In this document: piece after piece, positions 9,400 through 17,458 of the stretch | Numbering within the stretch: position 1 is the stretch's first letter | Layout of the letters: every line of letters starts with the position of its first letter | Assembly (NCBI GenBank): GCA_027483665.1 | Contig: JAIXUC010000012.1 | Span: 1-64,000, forward strand | Direction of reading: 5' to 3' | DNA: 64,000 nucleotides | Source: Comamonadaceae bacterium | GTDB taxonomy: Bacteria; Pseudomonadota; Gammaproteobacteria; Burkholderiales; Burkholderiaceae_C | Notes under the pieces: model-generated | What the model was told of the DNA's origin: nothing | Database searches by the model: none | Seen by the model: only the letters and a program-made list of their open reading frames with translations | Program-made: the position numbers and the translations under genes

Positions 9400-9729
9400 A
9401 TGCGCACTCTTTATGACTCGGACACTTACGCCGTGGTCCACATGATTGCCCCTGCTTCGGGCAAGGGCTCACCTGACGAAGAGGCAGCTGATGTGCTCTC
9501 TGGTGCGAGCCGCCACCCCGGACGGGGCGCACGCCCCACCTTGGCCCGACATGGTTTTGAGATCGTTGACAAGCGTGCGGGCAAGGAGGTCTACCTTGAC
9601 GGCTCTTGGGCCGAGCTGTTTCAGCAGCAGATCACCGCTTGGCAAAACGACACACCAACGCAAGAAGAAGTGGAAGACACGCTGGAGCGCTACGCCGAAC
9701 TGGCGCAAAACCCGGTGGTCATGCATTAG
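9400..9729 (+). CDS. DUF3567 family small protein
   Basis: A 109-residue protein of unknown function found in Burkholderiales. It begins MRTLYDSDTYAVVHM and its second half has the family pattern HGFEIVDKRAGKEVYLDG and a C-terminal ERYAELAQNPVVMH. The ATG at 9400 is chosen because GGAG at 9387-9390 is a proper ribosome site about nine bases before it; a TTG at 9385 opens the frame earlier but is less likely. There is no signal peptide or membrane helix, so the protein is cytosolic. Compared with my memory of relatives it has an insertion of about 15 polar residues after the first strand. Confidence 0.82.
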   Translation: MRTLYDSDTYAVVHMIAPASGKGSPDEEAADVLSGASRHPGRGARPTLARHGFEIVDKRAGKEVYLDGSWAELFQQQITAWQNDTPTQEEVEDTLERYAELAQNPVVMH

Positions 9730-9762
9730 GGTCAAAGCCCTCCCCCCGCTTGGTTGCCCGCT

Positions 9763-10887
9763 CTAGTTCCCGCTCTGGTTCCCGTTGCTTTGATTTGAGT
9801 AAGCCGAGCCCCAGCGATAAAGGGGCTCAACCAGCAGCAGCACAGCCAGCACACGGCTGACTTGGAACGCCGTCACCAGCGGCACCCCCAGTTGCAACAC
9901 TTTGGCCGTGATGGCCATTTCCGTGATGCCACCTGGCGCCAGGGCCAGCACCATGGTCGGCACCGGCAGGGCCATGGTTTTGGCCAAAGCCCAGGCAGCC
10001 ACGGCCGACACCAGCAGCAAAACCACCGTGCCCGAGGCCACTGCTGCCATCCATCGCGGTGCCACTGCAATGAAACCCGGCCGAAACCTGACACCCAAGC
10101 TGACACCAATGACCAGCTGCGCTGCGTTGGACAACCACGTGGGGACCGACGAGGTTTGGACACCAGCCATGGCCAAACCAGCAGACGCCAGCAAGGCGCC
10201 CAGAAACCAAGGGTTCGCCTGCTTCAAGCGGTGCAGGAGAAGCACGCCCACGGCTGAAGCTGAACCGAGCAGCAACAGACCCCAGGCATCTACTGGCTGG
10301 GGAGCAGAGGCGACGGCGTCCAAGCCCTGCACGCCAGCAAACTGGAATGCAAAGGGCAAGCTCAATGTCACGATCAGCAAGCGCAAGCTGTGCGATGCAG
10401 CCACGAGGTCGGTGCGGGCACCGGCGCGCTCGGCCAACAAGGTCATCTCAGAGGCAGCGCCGATGGCACCCGAAAAATACGCCGTAGCGCGCCACTGCGA
10501 CGTGCGCTCGAACGCTGGTGTCTGAACGTCTGCCTGCAGCTGCACAGGTAAACCCGCGCGCTGACGCCATAACCACCGACCAAACAGCCAACCCAGGAGC
10601 AGGCTCCACACCACGCTCGCAGCGATCACCCACCCCAAATCGGCCAGCACCGAAACCACCCCTGGCGTGAAGTAAGCCCCCAGGGCAGTGCCAATCACCC
10701 ATTGGCTGGTGTTGCGCAGCGGTGTTGCGCTGTGAGTTGTCCAGCCCGAGTGGGTAGCCACGGCCACCGAGAGCAACGGCCCGATCATCCAAGGCAAGGG
10801 CGTGCCCAGTGCCACGCACAGGAGAGCGGCCAGCCATGCCAACAACAAGGTACCCAAGGTTTGGGCGATGGGGTGTTCGATGCGCAT
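9763..10887 (-). CDS. AbrB family membrane transporter
   Basis: A 374-residue protein with ten to eleven membrane helices and internal duplication, belonging to the AbrB/AmoA-like family (unrelated to the Bacillus DNA-binding AbrB). Each half contains a GALLASAGLA or IGPLL-like helix with Pro-Trp-Met-Ile-Gly (PWMIGPLLS) early on. The family has been called putative ammonia monooxygenase regulators or small-acid exporters; function is unproven. The ATG at 10887 gives the family length; the reading frame stays open another 104 codons upstream into the oppositely oriented ChaN-like gene, which is an artefact of composition. Its 5' end faces that gene across about 100 bases. Confidence 0.82.
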   Translation of the reverse strand: MRIEHPIAQTLGTLLLAWLAALLCVALGTPLPWMIGPLLSVAVATHSGWTTHSATPLRNTSQWVIGTALGAYFTPGVVSVLADLGWVIAASVVWSLLLGWLFGRWLWRQRAGLPVQLQADVQTPAFERTSQWRATAYFSGAIGAASEMTLLAERAGARTDLVAASHSLRLLIVTLSLPFAFQFAGVQGLDAVASAPQPVDAWGLLLLGSASAVGVLLLHRLKQANPWFLGALLASAGLAMAGVQTSSVPTWLSNAAQLVIGVSLGVRFRPGFIAVAPRWMAAVASGTVVLLLVSAVAAWALAKTMALPVPTMVLALAPGGITEMAITAKVLQLGVPLVTAFQVSRVLAVLLLVEPLYRWGSAYSNQSNGNQSGN

Positions 10888-10987
10888 GGGCTTGAAGATC
10901 GGCGAAACGCCACAGGCTAACAAAGCCCTGAGTCGAACACTGCGGTGCGCGCCACCACACGAACCTAAGCGCTTGGCGTGGCAGACA

Positions 10988-11899
10988 ATGTTGAGCATGT
11001 TCTCGGCCGCGCGCGCATCGTCCAGTACCCCATCGGCCGCAGGCCGCAGCGGGCCTAGCTTTGGCCCGCGGTTGAATGAGCTGGGCGTAGGTCGTTTCTT
11101 GCTGGGCGTGCTGGCAGCGCTGGCCCTGACTGCCTGTGCCACAGGCGGTGGCCACAACCCTACCGACATCGCGTCGGTCTTGGCGCGCTTGCCAGACACT
11201 GGCTTGGTGCTGATGGGTGAGCAGCACGACGCACCCGACCATCAGCGCCTGCAAAAAGAACTGGCCTTGGCTTTGAGCACCCAAGGACGGCTTTCCGCGG
11301 TCGTGCTGGAGATGGCAGAAGCGGGTCGCCACACGCAAGGTTTGGCCGCTGGTGCCACCGAAGAGCAAGTTCGTGCGGCTTTGGCCTGGCAAGACGAAGC
11401 TTGGCCATGGAAGGCCTACGGCCCAGGCGTGATGGCCGCCGTGGGCGCAGGCGTGGTGGTTTGGGGCGGCAACCTGCCCCGCAGCCAACTGCGCGAAGCC
11501 ATGGCCAACACCAACCTGGACGCTCGACTGAACGTCGAAGAATGGCGCGAACAAGAGTCACGCATGGACGCCGGGCACTGCGGTTTGTTGCCCGCCAGCC
11601 AGTGGCGGCCTATGGGGCGCGTGCAAACAGCGCGAGATATCAGCATGGCGACAGTGGCGCAAGGCTTGGTGCGGGCAGGCCAAGTGGTGCTGGTATGGAC
11701 GGGCAGCGAGCACGCCGATCGCCAGCTGGGAATTCCGCGTTTCCTTGGCGACACGCCCGCGCTTTCAGTGCGCATGGCCGCCGGTGGCACATCGCTCACC
11801 GCGGGCAAGCGTCACGACTTGGTGATCGCCACGGCGGCTATTGCCGACCGTGACCACTGCGCCGAGTTACGCGCCACCATGCGCCCTCGGGCACCTTGA
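10988..11899 (+). CDS. ChaN family (haem-binding uptake/Tiki-like) lipoprotein
   Basis: A protein of about 275-303 residues with a lipoprotein signal, LLGVLAALALTAC, so it should be tethered to a membrane. The mature part matches ChaN: DTGLVLMGEQHDAPDHQRLQ, then SAVVLEMAE, and a C-terminal DLVIATAAI. ChaN-like proteins bind haem and are linked to iron uptake. The start is uncertain. The coordinates use the ATG at 10988, but that leaves about 47 residues before the lipid-modified cysteine; a TTG at 11072 would give a normal 22-residue signal. Neither has a clear ribosome site. The gene is divergent from the AbrB-type transporter and directly abuts the SMP-30 gene. Confidence 0.75.
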   Translation: MLSMFSAARASSSTPSAAGRSGPSFGPRLNELGVGRFLLGVLAALALTACATGGGHNPTDIASVLARLPDTGLVLMGEQHDAPDHQRLQKELALALSTQGRLSAVVLEMAEAGRHTQGLAAGATEEQVRAALAWQDEAWPWKAYGPGVMAAVGAGVVVWGGNLPRSQLREAMANTNLDARLNVEEWREQESRMDAGHCGLLPASQWRPMGRVQTARDISMATVAQGLVRAGQVVLVWTGSEHADRQLGIPRFLGDTPALSVRMAAGGTSLTAGKRHDLVIATAAIADRDHCAELRATMRPRAP

Positions 11900-12871
11900 G
11901 TGTTTGCTTTCTCCCCCGGTCAGACGAAACCAGCAAGCCACGTGAGCTCCACCATCTCCTGGGAAGTTTTCTGCGCCCAGCCCAACACGCTGGGAGAGTC
12001 GCCTTTCTGGCACCCCAACGAAGCTCGGCTGTACTGGGTGGATATTCCAGGTCAGCAGGTTTTGCGCCAAGGCCTTCACGACGTTGCGCCAGAGCGCTGG
12101 AACCTGCCACAAGAACCCGGTTGCATCGCACCCGCGCGCTCTGGCGGCTTGGTGCTTGCGCTGCGCGACGGCATCTACCGAGCGCCTGTTTGGGGCGGCG
12201 AGTTGCATCTGCTGCACGCTGCCACCCACGACACAGCCACCGCCCGCTTCAACGATGGGCGCTGCGACCCAGTCGGGCGTTTCTGGGCCGGCAGCATTTA
12301 CGAACCGCGCACGGCAGCGCTGGCGGAGTTGTGGTGCCTCGATGCACGCGGCCCTGCACCGCTGGCCCGTCGCATGGCGGGCGATGTGACCGTGGCCAAT
12401 GGCTTGGCTTGGTCACCCGACGCGCGTTGGCTTTACTGGTCGGACACCACGGCGCACACGGTTTATCGCTTCGACTGGCGCCCCACCGACGCACCGCTCG
12501 GACCGAGACAGGCGATCTACCAGGTACCGCGCAAGCCGCCGGCTTGGCGTTTTGACTCCGACCCTCTGGCTTACAGCGGACGACCGGACGGCGCTGCAGT
12601 AGACATCGATGGTTGCTACTGGGTCGCCATGTTCGAGGGGGCACAACTGCATCGCCTGTCGCCCGATGGGCAACTGCTGGCGCTTATCCCGACCCCGGTT
12701 CAGTGTCCCACCATGCCCTGCTTCGGCGGCGAAGACCTCCGAACGCTGTTCCTCACCACGGGGCGCCACAACCGCCCGGCAGAAGAACTGGCGGCGCAAC
12801 CCCATGCGGGCTGCGTGTTCAGCCTGCGCGTGGACACACCCGGGTTGCCCGTCAGCTTCTTTGCGGACTAA
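11900..12871 (+). CDS. SMP-30/gluconolactonase family protein
   Basis: A six-bladed beta-propeller of about 310-323 residues that hydrolyses sugar lactones with a divalent metal. The expected metal ligands are present: the glutamate in LGESPFWHP, the asparagine in VANGLAWSPD and the aspartate in SGRPDGAAVD. The longest frame starts at a GTG directly after the ChaN stop (TGAGTG); a second GTG at 11942 is equally possible and matches the usual N-terminus SSTISWEVF better. It could serve sugar acid catabolism, but no sugar dehydrogenase or dehydratase is adjacent. It is convergent with the aminotransferase gene, 13 bases away. Confidence 0.86.
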   Translation: MFAFSPGQTKPASHVSSTISWEVFCAQPNTLGESPFWHPNEARLYWVDIPGQQVLRQGLHDVAPERWNLPQEPGCIAPARSGGLVLALRDGIYRAPVWGGELHLLHAATHDTATARFNDGRCDPVGRFWAGSIYEPRTAALAELWCLDARGPAPLARRMAGDVTVANGLAWSPDARWLYWSDTTAHTVYRFDWRPTDAPLGPRQAIYQVPRKPPAWRFDSDPLAYSGRPDGAAVDIDGCYWVAMFEGAQLHRLSPDGQLLALIPTPVQCPTMPCFGGEDLRTLFLTTGRHNRPAEELAAQPHAGCVFSLRVDTPGLPVSFFAD

Positions 12872-12884
12872 CGCCAGCCAGCCC

Positions 12885-14213
12885 TCAGGCGTGGCGTCGG
12901 ATGGCGTCGGCCAGCGTGCCGACCAGCTGGTCGATGTGGCTTTTCTCGACGATGTAAGGCGGGCACAGCACCAGGTTTTCGCCGGCGTTGCGAACCAGCA
13001 CGCCATGGTGGTAGCAATCCAGGAAGATGTCGTAGGCGCGCTTGCCTGGTGACCCGGGAATGGATGCCAGCTCTACAGCACCTGCCAAGCCCAGGCTGCG
13101 AATCCCCACCACGTTGGGCAGGCCCTTGAATGCGGCGTGCATCGCGTCGCCCAGCACCTGACCCATTTGTCCAGCGCGCTCGAACAGGTTTTCTTGGGCA
13201 AACAGATCGAGCGTGGCGATAGCCGCAGCGCAAGCTACAGGGTGGCCAGAGTAGGTGTAGCCGTGGAAGAACTCGGTCACGTGCTCGGGGCCGTTCATGA
13301 GCGCGTCGTAGAGGAAATCGCGGCAGATCACGCCGCCCAGCGGGATGACGCCGTTGGTCACGCACTTGGCGAAGTTCAGCATGTCGGGCACGACGCCGTA
13401 GTAGTCCGCTGCAAAAGGCGTTCCCATGCGCCCAAAGCCGGTGATGACCTCATCAAAAATCAGCAAGATGCCGTGTTTGTCGCAGATCTGACGCAGGCGT
13501 TGCAGGTAGCCCTTGGGCGGGAGGTACCAGCCCGCGCTGCCGGATATCGGCTCCACGATGACGGCCGCGACGTTGCTCGGGTCGTGCAGCGGCAGGATGC
13601 GGTTTTCCAGTTCGGCCAGGATGTCTTCCTTCCACTCCGGTTCGGCGTTGTGGATGAAGGCGTGGTTGACCGGGTCGTGGATGAAGCGCATGTGGTCTAC
13701 ACGCGGCAGCAAGGCCGTTCCAAACACTTTGCGGTTGGCCGGAATGCCGCCCACGCTCATGCCGCCGAAACCCACACCGTGGTAGCCGCGCTCGCGACCA
13801 ATGAACAGGTTGCGGTGGCCTTCGCCACGGGCGCGGTGGTAAGCCAGCGCCACCTTCAAGGCGGTGTCGGCCGCTTCAGAGCCCGAGTTGCAAAAAAGCA
13901 CCTTGTTCAGATCGCCAGGCGCCATGTGGGCAATCATTTCTGCCGCGCGGAAGGCCTTGTCGTTGCTGACAGAAAAGGCGGTGGCGTAGTCCAGCGTATC
14001 CAGCTGTGCCTTGATCGCCTCGTTGATGGGCCGGCGGTTGTGGCCTGCGCCCACGCACCAAAGACTGGAAATGCCGTCCAGCACTTGCCGGTCATCATGG
14101 GTGGTGAAGTGCATGCCTGACGCAGCGACAAACACGCGCGGGTCTTTGCGGAAATGCCGGTTGGGGGTGAAGGGCAACCACTGGTTGTCCATTTGGAAGT
14201 CTTGGTAGGCCAT
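12885..14213 (-). CDS. Class III omega-aminotransferase, beta-alanine:pyruvate type
   Basis: A 442-residue PLP enzyme. The N-terminus (WLPFTPNRHFRKDPRVFVAA) and LWCVGAGHNRRPI match beta-alanine:pyruvate and related omega-aminotransferases. The PLP site includes NSGSEAADTALK near 110, D254 in FDEVITGFGR and the Schiff-base lysine K283 in LNFAKCVTNG. The ATG at 14213 has an excellent ribosome site, GAGGAGA, about seven bases upstream; an 84-codon open extension before it is not coding. It transfers an amino group from a non-alpha amine (beta-alanine, putrescine or similar) to pyruvate. It is divergent from glcD across 124 bases. The exact amine donor cannot be read from the sequence. Confidence 0.88.
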   Translation of the reverse strand: MAYQDFQMDNQWLPFTPNRHFRKDPRVFVAASGMHFTTHDDRQVLDGISSLWCVGAGHNRRPINEAIKAQLDTLDYATAFSVSNDKAFRAAEMIAHMAPGDLNKVLFCNSGSEAADTALKVALAYHRARGEGHRNLFIGRERGYHGVGFGGMSVGGIPANRKVFGTALLPRVDHMRFIHDPVNHAFIHNAEPEWKEDILAELENRILPLHDPSNVAAVIVEPISGSAGWYLPPKGYLQRLRQICDKHGILLIFDEVITGFGRMGTPFAADYYGVVPDMLNFAKCVTNGVIPLGGVICRDFLYDALMNGPEHVTEFFHGYTYSGHPVACAAAIATLDLFAQENLFERAGQMGQVLGDAMHAAFKGLPNVVGIRSLGLAGAVELASIPGSPGKRAYDIFLDCYHHGVLVRNAGENLVLCPPYIVEKSHIDQLVGTLADAIRRHA

Positions 14214-14337
14214 CGTTGTCTCCTCGTTCTGTCGGGAATCCCGATTGTGAACCCGCTGGGTCAGCAGCCGGTTAAGCTCTTTATATAGAGTGCGCAGCGA
14301 CCAGCCGCGGCTCAGTCTGACAACGCCGAGGCTCTCC

Positions 14338-15840
14338 ATGAACGCACCCAGCACCCCTACCCAGTCAGAGTTGTTGCAACGCGCCGAGCGCCAAGCCGAA
14401 GTGGTGGCGGCCTTGTCCAGGCATTTGCCAGCCCACGCGCTGCTTTGGCAAGCCGAGGACACCACGGCTTATGAGTGTGACGGCTTGACGGCTTACCGGC
14501 AACGTCCATTGGTCGTGGCCCTGCCCGAGACCGAAGAACAAGTGGCAGACGTACTGAAGGTTTGCCACGATCTGGGCGTACCCGTGGTGGCGCGGGGCGC
14601 AGGAACCGGTCTGTCGGGTGGAGCCATGCCGCACGCACTGGGCGTGACGCTGAGCCTGGCCAAGTTCAACCGCATCCTGCAGGTGGACCCGATCAGTCGC
14701 ACCGCCCGCGTCCAGGGTGGCGTTCGCAACCTCGCCATCTCTGAAGCCGCAGCGCCCTACGGGCTGTACTACGCACCAGACCCCAGCAGCCAGATCGCCT
14801 GCACGATAGGCGGCAACGTGGCCGAGAACTCGGGCGGCGTTCACTGCCTGAAGTACGGCTTGACCGTGCACAACGTGCTGGCCGTGCGCGGCTTCACCAT
14901 GCAGGGCGAGCCCATCACCCTGGGCAGCGCTGCGCTGGACAGCGCCGGCCTGGATCTGCTCGCCGTGTTTGTGGGCAGCGAAGGCATGTTGGGCGTGGTC
15001 GTTGAAGTCACGGTCAAGCTCGTGCCCAAGCCGCAACTGGCACGCTGCATCATGGCCAGCTTCGATGACTTGCGCCGCGCCGGAGACGCGGTGGCAGCGG
15101 TGATCGCAGCAGGCATCATCCCGGCTGGCTTGGAGATGATGGACAAGCCCATGACCGCGGCCGTGGAAGACTTTGTCCACGCTGGCTACGATCTGAGCGC
15201 CGAGGCCATTTTGTTGTGCGAGAGCGATGGCACGCCCGAAGAAGTGGAAGAGGAAATCGGCCGCATGAGCGCCGTTCTGCGCCAAGCAGGCGCCACGGCC
15301 ATCGCCGTGAGCCGCGACGAGGCCGAGCGGCTTCGCTTCTGGAGCGGGCGCAAGAACGCTTTTCCCGCCTCTGGCCGTATCAGCCCCGACTACATGTGCA
15401 TGGACTCCACCATTCCACGCAAACGTTTGGCAGACATCCTGCTGGCCATCGCCGAGATGGAGAAGAAGTACCAACTGCGCTGCGCCAACGTCTTTCACGC
15501 AGGAGACGGCAATTTGCACCCGCTGATCATGTTCGACGCCAACGACGCAGACCAACTGCGCCGCTGCGAGCTGTTTGGCGCTGAAATTCTGGAAACCAGT
15601 GTGGCCATGGGCGGCACGGTCACGGGCGAACACGGCGTCGGCGTGGAGAAACTCAACTCCATGTGCGTGCAGTTCTCGCCGCAGGAACGCGATCAGATGT
15701 TGGGCCTGAAAGCAGCATTCGATCCCGCCGGGTTACTGAACCCGGGCAAAGTCATTCCGACGCACAACCGGTGCGCCGAATATGGCCGCATGCTGGTGCG
15801 CGCCGGGCAGATCAGCCACCCTGATCTGCCACGGTTCTGA
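14338..15840 (+). CDS. glcD: FAD-linked glycolate/2-hydroxyacid oxidase, GlcD-like
   Basis: A 500-residue flavoprotein of the FAD-linked oxidase family. The FAD-binding domain has VVARGAGTGLSGGAMP at about 80-95 and GGNVAENSGGVHCLKYG at about 160-176; the C-terminal substrate domain has NVFHAGDGNLHP and TGEHGVGVEK. This is the GlcD subunit type, which oxidises glycolate (or D-lactate) to the 2-oxoacid in the electron-transfer chain. The usual glcE and glcF partners do not follow; instead an LrgA/LrgB pair starts 51 bases downstream on the same strand. The ATG at 14338 fits relatives; a 16-codon extension upstream is unlikely. D-lactate dehydrogenase activity is the main alternative. Confidence 0.85.
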   Translation: MNAPSTPTQSELLQRAERQAEVVAALSRHLPAHALLWQAEDTTAYECDGLTAYRQRPLVVALPETEEQVADVLKVCHDLGVPVVARGAGTGLSGGAMPHALGVTLSLAKFNRILQVDPISRTARVQGGVRNLAISEAAAPYGLYYAPDPSSQIACTIGGNVAENSGGVHCLKYGLTVHNVLAVRGFTMQGEPITLGSAALDSAGLDLLAVFVGSEGMLGVVVEVTVKLVPKPQLARCIMASFDDLRRAGDAVAAVIAAGIIPAGLEMMDKPMTAAVEDFVHAGYDLSAEAILLCESDGTPEEVEEEIGRMSAVLRQAGATAIAVSRDEAERLRFWSGRKNAFPASGRISPDYMCMDSTIPRKRLADILLAIAEMEKKYQLRCANVFHAGDGNLHPLIMFDANDADQLRRCELFGAEILETSVAMGGTVTGEHGVGVEKLNSMCVQFSPQERDQMLGLKAAFDPAGLLNPGKVIPTHNRCAEYGRMLVRAGQISHPDLPRF

Positions 15841-15891
15841 AGACAAACCACCCTCTGCATGGTCACCGGCTCGCAAGGAGGCACTGCGCCA

Positions 15892-16269
15892 ATGGAAGCC
15901 TTGCGCGGCTTGGCTTGGTTGCTGCTGCTGCAATCGGCTGGCGAGCTGATCGCCAGGGGTTTGAAGTTGCCGCTACCGGGGCCGGTGCTGGGCTTGCTGC
16001 TGATGCTGCCCGCGCTTTACTGGCCGGTGGTACGCGGGCCAGTGGCGGCGTGTGCCGGCTTCTTGTTACAGCACTTGTCTTTGCTGTTCGTGCCGGTAGG
16101 CGTGGGGGTCATGACGCACCTGGGGCTGATCGGTCCTTACGGCCTGCGCATGCTGCTGGTGCTGGTGGTCTCGACCTGGATCGGGCTGATCGTGACAGCA
16201 CTGGTGCTGCGCGCGCTCTATCAGCCCGAAAGCCATGGTCTGCCGGGCCGCAAGCCGGGTGCCTCATGA
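15892..16269 (+). CDS. LrgA/CidA family membrane protein
   Basis: A 125-residue protein with four membrane helices of the LrgA/CidA holin-like family: LLLLQSAGELIARGLKLPLP, then PGPVLGLLLMLP and LFVPVGVGVMTHL. The ATG at 15892 is chosen because AAGGAGG at 15875-15881 sits ten bases before it. With the LrgB gene downstream it forms the two-component LrgAB unit. In plants, a fused LrgA-LrgB protein (PLGG1) exports glycolate and glycerate from chloroplasts, and bacterial LrgAB homologues move pyruvate. Following directly on glcD, a role in moving glycolate or a related 2-hydroxyacid is a reasonable inference; a role in autolysis is the older alternative. Confidence 0.86.
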   Translation: MEALRGLAWLLLLQSAGELIARGLKLPLPGPVLGLLLMLPALYWPVVRGPVAACAGFLLQHLSLLFVPVGVGVMTHLGLIGPYGLRMLLVLVVSTWIGLIVTALVLRALYQPESHGLPGRKPGAS

Positions 16270-16313
16270 CCCGCCCGACAGTTGTCGCCGCTGCGGCATC
16301 CAGAGTCTGACCC

Positions 16314-17042
16314 ATGCCCCAGTTTGTCGAGTTGTGGGTTTACTTGTCGGCGACGCCCCTGTTCGGGTTGACCGCCACGCTGGCTGTCTATGTGGTGAGC
16401 CACGCGGTCTACACCCGCTTGGGCCAAGCACCTTGGGCCAACCCTGTGTTGTGGTCGGTGCTGGCCATTGCCGGGGGGCTCTTGTTGACGGGTATTCCGT
16501 ATCCGACCTATTTTTCTGGCGCCCAGTTCATCCATTTCCTCTTGGGCCCGGCTGTTGTGGCGCTGGCTTGGCCTCTGTGGGAGAGGCGCGCCGAGTTACG
16601 ACAGCGATGGCTTCCTTTGCTGCTGGCAGCGACTTTGGGCGGCGTGGCGGCCGCAGCGAGCGCAGTGCTGCTGGGGCAAGCACTGGGGCTGCCCGAAGAC
16701 GTGGTGCGCTCGCTCGCCCCCAAGTCCGTGACAGCCCCTGTGGCCATGGGCGTGGCGCAAACCGTGGGTGGCATTCCAGCCTTGGCCGCAGTGTTCGCGG
16801 TGCTCACCGGAATGATCGGCGCGTTGTCTGGCAAATACTTGTTCGATGCGATGGGCTTGGGCCGCGACCGTAGAGGCTGGGCCATCCGCGGCTTTGCCCT
16901 GGGTACAGCAGCGCACGGCATTGGCGCTGCCCGGGCCATTCAAGTCAACGCCGATGCCGGCGCTTACGCTGCGCTCGCGCTAGGCCTGCAAGTGGTGCTG
17001 GCCTCGGTTCTCATTCCGCTGGCTTTTCGCTGGCTGGGCTGA
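16314..17042 (+). CDS. LrgB family membrane protein
   Basis: A 242-residue membrane protein of the LrgB family with about seven helices. It has both characteristic loops: SVTAPVAMGVAQTVGG near residues 140-155 and FALGTAAHGIGAARA near 195-210. It is the partner of the LrgA-like protein encoded 44 bases upstream. Together they resemble the two halves of plant PLGG1, a glycolate/glycerate transporter. The gene closes a three-gene rightward unit glcD-lrgA-lrgB and faces the DUF721 gene convergently, 60 bases away. Confidence 0.9.
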   Translation: MPQFVELWVYLSATPLFGLTATLAVYVVSHAVYTRLGQAPWANPVLWSVLAIAGGLLLTGIPYPTYFSGAQFIHFLLGPAVVALAWPLWERRAELRQRWLPLLLAATLGGVAAAASAVLLGQALGLPEDVVRSLAPKSVTAPVAMGVAQTVGGIPALAAVFAVLTGMIGALSGKYLFDAMGLGRDRRGWAIRGFALGTAAHGIGAARAIQVNADAGAYAALALGLQVVLASVLIPLAFRWLG

Positions 17043-17102
17043 GCAACCAGGCGCGCGGCGGATTCACCAACCCCGGCGCCCAGGTGAGCGGTGCACAGCT
17101 CG

Positions 17103-17411
17103 TTACGTTTGGCCGCTTTGAACTTTGAGCCTGATTGCGGTAACCTGCCAACCCCTGTCGGCCAAGTGGCTTTGCAGGAGCGGCAACAGTTGCCGCAATT
17201 TGGCGGCAGCGGCATTGCCGGTCACGAGCAAAGTCCACGTTGAATCCTCAATGGGCCCTGCTTGAACCAGTGGCCACAGGCCAGGTGGCAACAGCGGTCG
17301 CACCGCCTCCAGTCGCTCGGTAGATTCGCGCGAGAGCGCCATCAACCGGGCCAGTGGCACAGACTGCTCTGCAGCTTGTGCCAAGGTCATCGAGTGGGTT
17401 TTGGCGGTCAT
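17103..17411 (-). CDS. DUF721 (DciA-like) protein
   Basis: A 102-residue cytosolic protein of the DUF721 family. The C-terminal half has the family pattern LWPLVQAGPIEDSTWTLLV followed by AAAAKLRQLLPLLQSHL and a final beta strand VTAIRLKVQ. DciA, the best-known member, recruits and loads the replicative helicase DnaB in bacteria that lack DnaC. In Burkholderiales this gene sits divergently beside the M23 peptidase-secA block, as here (47-base gap). The ATG at 17411 is chosen over an upstream in-frame start at 17441. Because only the DUF721 domain is present and no DnaB-binding tail can be identified, DciA function is probable rather than certain. Confidence 0.75.
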   Translation of the reverse strand: MTAKTHSMTLAQAAEQSVPLARLMALSRESTERLEAVRPLLPPGLWPLVQAGPIEDSTWTLLVTGNAAAAKLRQLLPLLQSHLADRGWQVTAIRLKVQSGQT

Positions 17412-17458
17412 CAAAAGGTGTGCTGCTGGAGTCCTCTGCAAGATTAAGGAAGCTCTCG

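Noticed and set aside
14365-15633. 422-residue minus-strand frame opposite glcD
   Set aside because: No recognisable domain and fully covered by the conserved glcD gene.
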